A DNA stretch of 5,327 nucleotides. Source: Dehalococcoidales bacterium. GTDB lineage: Bacteria > Chloroflexota > Dehalococcoidia > E44-bin15. Location: positions 1 to 5,327 of the forward strand of contig JAAXQM010000224.1 in NCBI GenBank assembly GCA_012974295.1. Reading direction: 5' to 3'. A program made the position numbers and the translations under genes. Positions 1-5,327 of this stretch are shown piece after piece (position 1 is the stretch's first letter; each line of letters opens with the position of its first letter). Below the pieces are notes generated by a model that saw only the letters and a list, made by a program, of their open reading frames with translations, was not told the origin of the DNA and made no database searches.

Positions 1-3000
1 TATTAAGCCCATCCTGGGGTGTGAGTTCTATATCACGCCCTTTAGGCACCGCTCAAAAGATCCCGCTGATAAAATCTCCTTTCACCTTACTCTGCTCGCA
101 AAGAACATAGAAGGTTATCACAATCTACTTCAACTCAATACCAAGGCCCATCTCGAGGGTTTTTATTATAAGCCCAGGGTGGACCGGGAACTTCTAGAGG
201 AGCATAGTGAGGGACTGGTAGCCCTCTCAGGGTGCCTCCAGGGCGAGATCCCGCGCCTTATCTTGAATGGCCGCACTGATGAAGCCAGGAGTACCGCCCT
301 TTGGTATAAGCAGACCTTCGCTGATTTCTACCTGGAAATTCAGCGTCACCCCATAGCGGAGCTGGAGCGAGTAAATCCCCAGCTTATCGACCTGGGCATA
401 GAGCTGGGGATCCCGGTGGTGGCCACCAACGATGTGCATTTCTCCTTGAAGGAGGATCTTCCTGCCCTTGATCTGCTCCTGTGCATTCAGCGAAACACCA
501 CCATCTACGATGACAAGCGGATGAAGATGGAGGATTCCCTCTATCTGAAGAGCGAGGCTGAGATGGCGGAGCTCTTCTCGGACCTTCCCCACGCCATGGA
601 GAACAGCAACCGCATCGCCGAGCTATGCAACCTTGAGCTGGAATTCGGGCACTCTCTTCTCCCTCACGTAACGACGCCCCAGGGAAAAACAGCCGACGAT
701 TACCTCAGCGAGCTTTGCCGTGAGGGGCTCAGGCATCGCTTCGTCCAGCCTGCCCCTGAGATCCTGGAGCGCATGGAGTATGAGCTGGATGTAATACGAA
801 AAACCGATTTCGCTAACTATTTCCTCGTCGTTTGGGACCTCATATCCTTTGCCAAAGAGCGAAAAATCCTCTTCGGTGTGCGGGGCAGCGCTGCCGCCAG
901 CCTCGTTCTCTATTCTCTCGGCATCACCGATATAGACCCCATGGAATACGAGCTGGTCTTCGAGCGCTTCCTCAATGTGGAACGCAAGGAGCTGCCGGAT
1001 ATCGATCTTGACTTTCAGGATGAGCGGCGCGATGAGATAATTTCCTACGCTGCCGAGAAATACGGGGCTGATTGTGTAGCCCAGATCATCACCTTCGGAA
1101 CCTTCGGAGCCAGGGCGGCGATCCGGGACGTGGGCCGCGCCCTGGGAATGCCCTACGGGGATGTCGATCGGGTGGCAAGGTTGATTCCCGCCGGACCGAA
1201 TGTGACCCTGGAGCGGGCCCTGGGGGAGAACCCGGAGCTGGGTGATTTGCATCGTGGTGATGAGGGGGTACGCCAACTGGTGGATAACGCACGTCGTCTC
1301 GAGGGCATCCGTCGCCATGCCTCCACCCACGCTGCCGGGGTAGTTATCTGCAAGGAACCGCTCTCCCATTATGTTCCCCTTCAGCGGCCAACAAGGACGG
1401 GTGAAGGGGCCATCGCCATGACCCAGTTCTCTATGGATGCCATCGCCCAGATAGGCTTACTTAAGCTGGATATCCTGGGGCTGGTAAATCTTACTATCCT
1501 GGATAAAACGATGAAGATGATCGCCCAGACCAAGGGGGAAAATATCGAACTTAACAAGCTCCCCCTCGATGACCCAAAAACCTTTGAGCTGCTCTCCGCA
1601 GGGGAAACCACCGGGGTATTTCAGCTTGAAGGCGCGGGTATGCGCCGCTTCGTCAAGGAACTCAAGCCCTCCTCGTTCAATGATATCGCCGCCATGATTG
1701 CCCTCTACCGCCCCGGGCCTATGCAGCATATCCCCATATTCATCAAGGCTAAGTACGGCCTGGAACCGATTCAATTTCCCCATCCGGCCCTCTCCAAGAT
1801 ACTGGAGGATACATACGGTGTGATAGTTTACCAGGATCAGGTGCTCCGCATCGTCCAGACCTTCGCCGGCTACAGCCTTGGAGAGGCCGATATCTTCCGC
1901 AAGGCTATGGGCAAGAAGATCTCCGAGGTGATGAAAAAAGAGCGGAAAAATTTCATTGCAGGGGCTAAACAGAAGGGGTTTTCCGCTGAGCTGGCAAGAG
2001 ATGTCTTCGACCTCATCGAGCCCTTCGCCGGCTATGCATTCAATAAGGCTCACAGCGTAAGCTATGCTATGATCGCCTATCAGACTGCCTACTTCAAGGC
2101 AAACTACCCGGCGGAGTTTATGAGTGCGTTGTTCACCATGGATATCGGTCAGCCGGAGAAGATACATTCCGCCGTCAACGAGTGTAACCGCCTCGGTATC
2201 CCTGTTTTTCCACCGGATATTAACAGAAGCGAGGCTACGTTTGTCATTGAGCGCCAGGATGGTAAAGACGGCATACGCTTCGGGCTTAGTGCGATCAAGA
2301 ACGTTGGTTCCGGGGCCATCGAGCAGCTCATCGCCTCCCGCGCAGACGGTGATTTCGAGTCCATCGCCGACTTCTGCCGAAGGGCCGACCTGAGAGCAAT
2401 CAACAAACGCGCCCTGGAATGCCTGATCAAGGTGGGTACGCTGGACGCCCTGGGGGATCGCGGTGCACTTCTTACCAGCATCGACCGCATAATTTCCCTG
2501 GCCCAGCGGGAAAAACAGCTCAAAGAAACGGGGCAGGCAACCATGTTCGACCTGTGGGGGGAGAGCGTGCCTGTACCCCTGCCCGATCTGGAACTACAGG
2601 GGGGTCATGCCGACCTTAAGGAGAAACTGGCCTGGGAGCGGGAGCTTATGGGGGCCTATATCTCAGAGCACCCCTTCAGTCGTGCCGCTACCAAACTCAC
2701 CTCGCTCACTACAGCCCTTTGTGGTGAGCTCGATGAGGGAATGGCGGGGCAGGACGTGGTGATCGCCGGGATGGTTTCTGCGGTTAATCAGCTATACACC
2801 AGAGCTGGACGCCCCTTTGTCAATGCCACCCTCGAGGACCTTAATGGTCGCGCCGAGGTTACCGCCTGGCCCGAGGTCTACGAGCGCACCAAGGAGCTAT
2901 GGATAGAGGGCAACATCCTCCTGGTGGAAGGAAAGGTGCAAGTCCGGAGGGATAGGCTACAACTTAGCTGCGAGCGGGTGCGCCAATATCAGCCAGAGGA

Positions 3001-3265
3001 TATACAACCCGCCCCGCCCACGAGGCGTAGTCTCATGATTAATATCGCACAGACCGATAATGAGGAGAGCGACGTAATGCTTCTTCACCAGATTTCCGCA
3101 GTGCTCAAGGATTACCCCGGAGGGGATGACGTGCGACTACGCGTTATGCAGGAGGATGAGGTCACAAGCCTCAAGCTACCCGAAATGACTACGGGCTACT
3201 GCCATGAGCTCCACCAGCGACTGGCCGCCATAGTTGGCGAGGAAGCATTGGTCGTAAAGTCGTAG
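1..3265 (+). CDS. dnaE: DNA polymerase III alpha subunit, 5' end outside window
   Basis: This is the replicative polymerase that extends DNA at the fork within the Pol III holoenzyme. The reading frame is open from base 2, so 1087 residues are visible (numbered from base 2), ending at TAG 3263-3265. The GTG at 179 is internal, because conserved PHP-domain sequence runs straight through it. Visible domains: PHP domain about 1-215 with likely metal ligands H28, C78, D144 and H146; palm with glycine-rich FGVRGSAAAS at 291-300 and catalytic Asp 333 and 335 (PDIDLDF) plus Asp 490 (KLDILGL); fingers with YRPGPM from 569 and FNKAHS at 680-685; helix-hairpin-helix near 761-769; a QATMF clamp-binding motif at 845-849 (compare E. 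coli QADMF); OB fold about 918-1000; and a C-terminal domain to 1087. Comparison with E. coli D401/D403/D555 implies about 65-70 residues are missing, giving a full length near 1155. No intein or frameshift was seen. The identification is very secure. Confidence 0.98.
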   Translation, partial: IKPILGCEFYITPFRHRSKDPADKISFHLTLLAKNIEGYHNLLQLNTKAHLEGFYYKPRVDRELLEEHSEGLVALSGCLQGEIPRLILNGRTDEARSTALWYKQTFADFYLEIQRHPIAELERVNPQLIDLGIELGIPVVATNDVHFSLKEDLPALDLLLCIQRNTTIYDDKRMKMEDSLYLKSEAEMAELFSDLPHAMENSNRIAELCNLELEFGHSLLPHVTTPQGKTADDYLSELCREGLRHRFVQPAPEILERMEYELDVIRKTDFANYFLVVWDLISFAKERKILFGVRGSAAASLVLYSLGITDIDPMEYELVFERFLNVERKELPDIDLDFQDERRDEIISYAAEKYGADCVAQIITFGTFGARAAIRDVGRALGMPYGDVDRVARLIPAGPNVTLERALGENPELGDLHRGDEGVRQLVDNARRLEGIRRHASTHAAGVVICKEPLSHYVPLQRPTRTGEGAIAMTQFSMDAIAQIGLLKLDILGLVNLTILDKTMKMIAQTKGENIELNKLPLDDPKTFELLSAGETTGVFQLEGAGMRRFVKELKPSSFNDIAAMIALYRPGPMQHIPIFIKAKYGLEPIQFPHPALSKILEDTYGVIVYQDQVLRIVQTFAGYSLGEADIFRKAMGKKISEVMKKERKNFIAGAKQKGFSAELARDVFDLIEPFAGYAFNKAHSVSYAMIAYQTAYFKANYPAEFMSALFTMDIGQPEKIHSAVNECNRLGIPVFPPDINRSEATFVIERQDGKDGIRFGLSAIKNVGSGAIEQLIASRADGDFESIADFCRRADLRAINKRALECLIKVGTLDALGDRGALLTSIDRIISLAQREKQLKETGQATMFDLWGESVPVPLPDLELQGGHADLKEKLAWERELMGAYISEHPFSRAATKLTSLTTALCGELDEGMAGQDVVIAGMVSAVNQLYTRAGRPFVNATLEDLNGRAEVTAWPEVYERTKELWIEGNILLVEGKVQVRRDRLQLSCERVRQYQPEDIQPAPPTRRSLMINIAQTDNEESDVMLLHQISAVLKDYPGGDDVRLRVMQEDEVTSLKLPEMTTGYCHELHQRLAAIVGEEALVVKS

Positions 3266-3266
3266 A

Positions 3267-3770
3267 TTAGCAGCGTGATGATGCCTCTATCTGCAGGAGG
3301 CTTTTCTTCAGCTCCAGGCCACCTTCAAAACCGGTAAGATCGCCATCTTTACCTATAACCCGATGGCAGGGCACCACAATAGGGAGAGGGTTTTTCGCCA
3401 GCGCTTGCCCCACAGCACGTGACGCCCCCGGCTTTCCGATCCGCCGGGCTACCTCCCCGTAGCTCCGAGTTTCGCCATAGGGAATGGCGCGTGTAGCCTC
3501 CCATACGACGCGTCTGAATGGAGAAGTGTCAGCCAAATCGAGCTCATCGTCAAAGAAGACCCGCTCCCCCTCAAGGTAGCTCTTGAGCCGCTGGGGCAAG
3601 TCGCCGAAAGGGGTGGAATCGGCAATCGCCCCGGGGTAACCCTCTATAATACACTTAAGCACTGTCCCCTTAGCTGGCCGGGGCAGCACGATGCGCCGAA
3701 GCCCCGCCCCGGAGCCTACAAGCCCCATTTGTCCGAGCTCGGTGTCAAGGAGTGTATAGCGCATCCGCAC
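3267..3770 (-). CDS. ogt: methylated-DNA--protein-cysteine S-methyltransferase
   Basis: This suicide repair protein moves the alkyl group from O6-alkylguanine (and O4-alkylthymine) in DNA to its own cysteine. It has 167 residues, normal for a stand-alone Ogt/MGMT, and lacks the zinc-binding Ada N-terminal domain. The active site IVVPCHRV is present with Cys135, His136 and Arg137. It is preceded by the KNPLP hinge and the SRAVG segment carrying the Arg118 that replaces the flipped base, with Tyr104 in the recognition region. The C-terminal TGFEGGLELKKSLLQIE block is also typical. The start is GTG at 3768-3770 with a purine-rich AGGGGGG five bases upstream; an ATG two codons later (3762-3764) is an equally reasonable start. 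TAA at 3267-3269 lies one base from the dnaE stop on the other strand. A promoter is visible just upstream. The family is certain; ogt is used in preference to ada because the protein is single-domain. Confidence 0.96.
   Translation of the reverse strand: MRMRYTLLDTELGQMGLVGSGAGLRRIVLPRPAKGTVLKCIIEGYPGAIADSTPFGDLPQRLKSYLEGERVFFDDELDLADTSPFRRVVWEATRAIPYGETRSYGEVARRIGKPGASRAVGQALAKNPLPIVVPCHRVIGKDGDLTGFEGGLELKKSLLQIEASSRC
3283..3308 (+). terminator. possible intrinsic terminator for dnaE, inside the ogt 3' end
   Basis: GCCTC (3283-3287) pairs with GAGGC (3297-3301) around a 9-base loop, with a possible extra G-U pair closing it, and is followed by TTTTCTT (3302-3308). It starts 17 bases after the dnaE stop and reads in the dnaE direction, so it would end the dnaE transcript within the antisense of the last ogt codons. 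The stem is short and the T tract is interrupted once, so this is a plausible but weak call. Confidence 0.4.
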
Positions 3771-3775
3771 GATAG

Positions 3776-3782
3776 CCCCCCT
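3776..3782 (-). promoter_or_regulatory. ogt ribosome binding site (AGGGGGG)
   Basis: On the minus strand AGGGGGG lies 5 bases before the GTG start and 11 bases before the alternative ATG. It is G-rich rather than a canonical AGGAGG. The spacing slightly favours the GTG, although both starts remain possible. Confidence 0.4.
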
Positions 3783-3801
3783 AGCCTTCTAACTTTGAGC
3801 C

Positions 3802-3830
3802 ATTATAGAGAGCGCATTAATGGAACGCAA
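3802..3830 (-). promoter_or_regulatory. sigma-70-type promoter of ogt
   Basis: On the minus strand there is a perfect -10 TATAAT (3802-3807) and a -35-like TTGCGT (3825-3830, three of six consensus bases), separated by exactly 17 bases. The predicted transcription start is near 3795. That would give a leader of about 25 bases containing the AGGGGGG before the ogt start. The -10 match and spacing make this a strong prediction; the -35 is weak, which may leave room for activation. Confidence 0.65.
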
Positions 3831-3834
3831 TAAC

Positions 3835-3851
3835 CTGTATTCGTGATACAG
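3835..3851. repeat. inverted repeat CTGTAT-N5-ATACAG, candidate operator
   Basis: This is a perfect 6-bp inverted repeat with a 5-base centre (TCGTG). It begins 4 bases beyond the -35 box of the ogt promoter, a typical place for an activator or a repressor. The outer halves read CTGT-N9-ACAG. That resembles the gammaproteobacterial LexA box (CTGT-N8-ACAG) but is one base longer. As DNA alone it could also be a chance palindrome. Confidence 0.35.
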
Positions 3852-3918
3852 TCTACCGCCTATCCGAACCGGCACGACACGCGATAGAAATCCTTTAGCC
3901 ACGTTAGGATTGATTGGT

Positions 3919-3938
3919 AATCCATGGTGTCATGGATT
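3919..3938. repeat. perfect 8-bp inverted repeat in the intergenic region
   Basis: AATCCATG (3919-3926) and CATGGATT (3931-3938) are exact reverse complements around a GTGT centre. No T tract follows on either side, so it does not look like an intrinsic terminator. It lies about 150 bases upstream of ogt and about 180 bases upstream of the zinc-ribbon gene, so a regulatory binding site or an RNA hairpin are both possible. No function is assigned. Confidence 0.4.
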
Positions 3939-3974
3939 TCGCTTCACCCTTCACTGCAAGAGCTTCTGAGATTA

Positions 3975-4096
3975 GAGACCGCTGAAAAAGAGGTGCAGGA
4001 TACTTCCTGCCGTGGGTCTGGGGGTGTCCCCCAGCTTTAAAATATCCCCCAATCTTGGGGGATATAGGGGGTTGATAGAGACTATTTCAGCAGTCT
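3975..4096 (+). repeat. foldback repeat element, copy 1
   Basis: This 122-bp element is repeated at 4613-4734. Its ends are imperfect inverted repeats: 3976-3990 matches the reverse complement of 4082-4096 at 13 of 15 positions. Between them lie three perfect hairpins in a row: GCAGGA/TCCTGC (3995-4010, loop TACT), CTGGGGG/CCCCCAG (4018-4034, loop TGT), and an 11-bp stem ATATCCCCCAA/TTGGGGGATAT (4042-4065, centre TC). A TTA triplet flanks both ends (3972-3974 and 4097-4099), which could be a target duplication or chance. It encodes no protein. The layout resembles a MITE or REP-type element: small, non-autonomous and strongly folded. The right end stops just before the ribosome binding site of the next gene. 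Confidence 0.85.
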
Positions 4097-4099
4097 TTA

Positions 4100-4105
4100 A
4101 AGGAG
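4100..4105 (+). promoter_or_regulatory. ribosome binding site of the zinc-ribbon gene
   Basis: AAGGAG lies 9 bases before the ATG at 4115 and supports that start over the in-frame ATG at 4169-4171. It begins only 3 bases after the end of repeat copy 1. Confidence 0.85.
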
Positions 4106-4114
4106 AGAGTCGCG

Positions 4115-4597
4115 ATGGAATCGAAGAGTACGGATACCGGGGCACTGAGAATAACGTGTGCTGCCGATATGCCATACAACTATCATGCCGGTTTCTACTA
4201 TAGCCGGTTTTTAAGAGAGTTAAAGGATAATAAACGGATAGTTGGCGTGAGGTGTCCAAGGTGCAAGAAAATCTACGTTCCGCCACGTGTTGTGTGTCGC
4301 GATTGCTTTATCACCATGGAGGAGTTCGTACCTGTGGGAGACCGGGGAACATTGCTTGCTTTTACTGTCACCAAGTTCCCCTATACCGATACGACGACGG
4401 GCGGGCCGAAGAGGATCCCGTATACGGCAGCGTATATTAAACTTGATGGCAGTGACTCCAATATCTTGCATTGCCTGGACGAGACGGATGAGGGCAAGAT
4501 CAGAGCCGGCATGCGGGTGCAGGCGGTATTCAGCGATGACAGAACAGGTGACTACTTCCACGACATCGATCACTTCACCATTGTCCAGGACGATTAA
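4115..4597 (+). CDS. zinc-ribbon OB-fold protein, DUF35/ChsH2-like
   Basis: The protein has 160 residues. An N-terminal helical lead (Y21 to about K40, with YSRFLREL) is followed by a rubredoxin-like zinc ribbon with Cys47, Cys50, Cys61 and Cys64 (C-X2-C-X10-C-X2-C, containing YVPPR). An OB fold then runs from about 76 to 157 (GTLLAFTV, PYTAAYIKLDG, GMRVQAVF). This order matches the DUF35 family. Known members act with thiolases, HMG-CoA synthase or MaoC-type hydratases, where the OB fold helps hold the acyl-CoA; no such partner lies next to this gene in the window. The protein is probably cytosolic, with no signal peptide or membrane segment. The start is well supported by AAGGAG at 4100-4105, and TAA lies at 4595-4597. 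The gene is bracketed by two copies of the foldback repeat. The family is secure; the specific substrate and partner are unknown. Confidence 0.93.
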   Translation: MESKSTDTGALRITCAADMPYNYHAGFYYSRFLRELKDNKRIVGVRCPRCKKIYVPPRVVCRDCFITMEEFVPVGDRGTLLAFTVTKFPYTDTTTGGPKRIPYTAAYIKLDGSDSNILHCLDETDEGKIRAGMRVQAVFSDDRTGDYFHDIDHFTIVQDD

Positions 4598-4612
4598 TGG
4601 TAGCTACATATA

Positions 4613-4734
4613 TGGACAGCTTCAAAAGAGGTGCAGGATACTTCCTGCCGGGGGCCTGGTGGTGTCCCCCAGATTAAAAAAAGTCCCCCAAGATTGGGTG
4701 ATTTGGTGATTGATTGAGACTATTTCCGCGGTCT
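4613..4734 (+). repeat. foldback repeat element, copy 2 (degenerate)
   Basis: Same orientation as copy 1, displaced by 638 bp and colinear apart from one compensating single-base gap pair; about 80% identical by hand count. The first hairpin is unchanged (4633-4648). The second (4656-4672) and third (4681-4704) each carry one mismatch. The terminal inverted repeats have decayed to about 9 of 15 matches, though GAGAC/GTCTC (4716-4735) can still pair locally. There is no flanking TTA duplication. It starts 15 bases after the zinc-ribbon stop and ends 78 bases before the acyl-CoA dehydrogenase stop, so it lies between two convergent genes and could serve as a transcription barrier for either. 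It looks older than copy 1. Confidence 0.8.
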
Positions 4735-4812
4735 CATGGGTAAGTTTGAGCATCCCCTCCAACAATACCTTGAGCCGGTGCTATTGGCTACACAATCTAT
4801 CAAAGAACGCAG

Positions 4813-5327
4813 CTACTCATAGACCTTTTCATCTAATTCCTCCGCCTCTGCCGCATCGGCTTCTACATCCCGGATCTCATCACCCCGGGACAGGAGTTCA
4901 CGGTAGTATTCGTGCTGGATGATGAGGTTCATTATCTCATTGGTACCTGTCCAGATCAAGGCCAGCCTGGTGTCGCGCAGCATGCGCTCGATGGGAAACA
5001 CATTAGTGTAGCCGATGCCGCCCATGATCTGCATAGCGTCGTTCACTACCTCCCAGGCGACCTCGGTACAGAATTTCTTGGCCTCGGAGACCATACGCCG
5101 CGCGAGTCTGCGGTTGAGCTCCTGGTCGATGGTTATGGCCGTGGCGTGTACCAGGGAGCTTGCAGCATCGAGTTTGGTCACGCTATCGGCAATCTTAAAG
5201 CTAACCGCCTGAAAGTCCCTGATCCTGCCACCGAAGGCTTTCCTCTTACTGCTGTAACGGGCGGCGATCTCAAGGGCGCTACGAGCCATTCCCAAGATAC
5301 CGGCAGCGCTGGTCATCCTCTCTGGAA
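4813..5327 (-). CDS. acyl-CoA dehydrogenase, C-terminal part only
   Basis: This is an FAD-dependent enzyme that introduces the alpha-beta double bond into an acyl-CoA. 170 residues are visible, from a Pro-Glu-Arg-Met stretch at the window edge to TAG 4813-4815. The frame continues past the edge, so the ATG at 5314-5316 is internal. Hallmarks of the C-terminal helical domain are RKAFG, FQAVSFKIAD, DAMQIMGGIGY, PIERMLRDTRL and GTNEIM. The MCAD/SCAD catalytic Glu position (before GTNEI) is Thr here (4948-4950). A Glu at 5320-5322 aligns with the helix-G catalytic Glu of isovaleryl-CoA and long-chain dehydrogenases, so this may be that type. The protein ends in an acidic tail of about 20 residues. 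It converges on the zinc-ribbon gene. The superfamily is certain; the substrate is not determinable. Confidence 0.95.
   Translation of the reverse strand, partial: PERMTSAAGILGMARSALEIAARYSSKRKAFGGRIRDFQAVSFKIADSVTKLDAASSLVHATAITIDQELNRRLARRMVSEAKKFCTEVAWEVVNDAMQIMGGIGYTNVFPIERMLRDTRLALIWTGTNEIMNLIIQHEYYRELLSRGDEIRDVEADAAEAEELDEKVYE

Larger units (their letters stand above)
3771..4114. other. 344-bp divergent intergenic region
   Basis: No convincing protein gene is present here. The ogt side holds the Shine-Dalgarno, promoter and CTGTAT/ATACAG inverted repeat. The middle (about 3852-3918 and 3939-3971) shows nothing recognisable apart from the 8-bp inverted repeat. The right third is filled by foldback repeat copy 1. 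No good + strand promoter for the zinc-ribbon gene was found. The best-looking pair, TTGATA (4072-4077) with TTTAAA (4096-4101), would start transcription downstream of the Shine-Dalgarno. Confidence 0.6.

Noticed and set aside
179..181. GTG as the dnaE start codon
   Set aside because: The frame is open to base 2 and encodes conserved PHP-domain sequence upstream (GCEFYITPF, HLTLLAKN, LEGFYYKPRV), so this GTG is the Val of an internal motif.
623..2167. Long open frames antisense to dnaE (623-1369 and 1457-2167)
   Set aside because: They lie wholly opposite well-conserved dnaE codons, their translations show no recognisable domain, and they are explained by codon bias of the true gene.
4072..4101. 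TTGATA / TTTAAA as a promoter for the zinc-ribbon gene
   Set aside because: The predicted start point would fall after the Shine-Dalgarno at 4100-4105, and the -10 match is poor.
3972..4286. Minus-strand open frame across repeat copy 1 and the zinc-ribbon gene start
   Set aside because: It is made of the repeat's hairpins plus antisense of a recognised gene, with no family resemblance.
4287..4709. Plus-strand open frame overlapping the zinc-ribbon gene and running into repeat copy 2
   Set aside because: Alternate-frame shadow of the DUF35 gene; the translation has no domain and the true frame has clear motifs and a Shine-Dalgarno.
3975..4734. A two-unit CRISPR or a riboswitch
   Set aside because: Only two diverged copies 638 bp apart with a gene between them, so not a CRISPR. 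The second copy lies downstream of the gene, which fits a dispersed repeat better than a cis-acting riboswitch.
5314..5316. ATG as the start of the acyl-CoA dehydrogenase
   Set aside because: The frame continues to the window edge with conserved helix-G sequence, and the visible part contains only the C-terminal domain.

Overview
The window looks like ordinary bacterial chromosome. My best guess is a Chloroflexota lineage close to Dehalococcoidia. That rests on recalled features of the DnaE protein (the FGVRGSAAAS glycine-rich motif, the FLNVERKELPDIDLDFQDERR stretch and the style of the C-terminal tail) and on the acyl-CoA-type neighbours. No database search was possible, so the assignment is tentative.

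Layout, left to right. (1) Bases 1-3265, + strand: most of dnaE, the alpha (polymerase) subunit of DNA polymerase III. About 65-70 N-terminal residues lie outside the window. (2) Bases 3267-3770, - strand: a complete O6-alkylguanine-DNA alkyltransferase (ogt/MGMT family). It converges on dnaE with one base between the stop codons. It has a good sigma-70-type promoter just upstream (-10 TATAAT, 17-base spacer). (3) Bases 3771-4114: a gene-free stretch with two perfect small inverted repeats and, at its right end, a 122-bp foldback repeat (copy 1). (4) Bases 4115-4597, + strand: a small zinc-ribbon/OB-fold protein of the DUF35 acyl-CoA-associated family, with a clear Shine-Dalgarno. (5) Bases 4613-4734: copy 2 of the foldback repeat, same orientation, about 80% identical by hand count. 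(6) Bases 4813-5327, - strand: the C-terminal part of an acyl-CoA dehydrogenase whose 5' end is beyond the window.

The genes do not form one operon. dnaE and ogt are both DNA-maintenance genes but face each other. The zinc-ribbon protein and the acyl-CoA dehydrogenase both suit acyl-CoA metabolism, also facing each other, with repeat copy 2 between their ends. I found no CRISPR array, tRNA, rRNA, transposase or phage gene, and no clearly new multi-gene system. The item most worth following up is the structured repeat family: two copies bracket the single zinc-ribbon gene, and one copy sits directly against its ribosome binding site.
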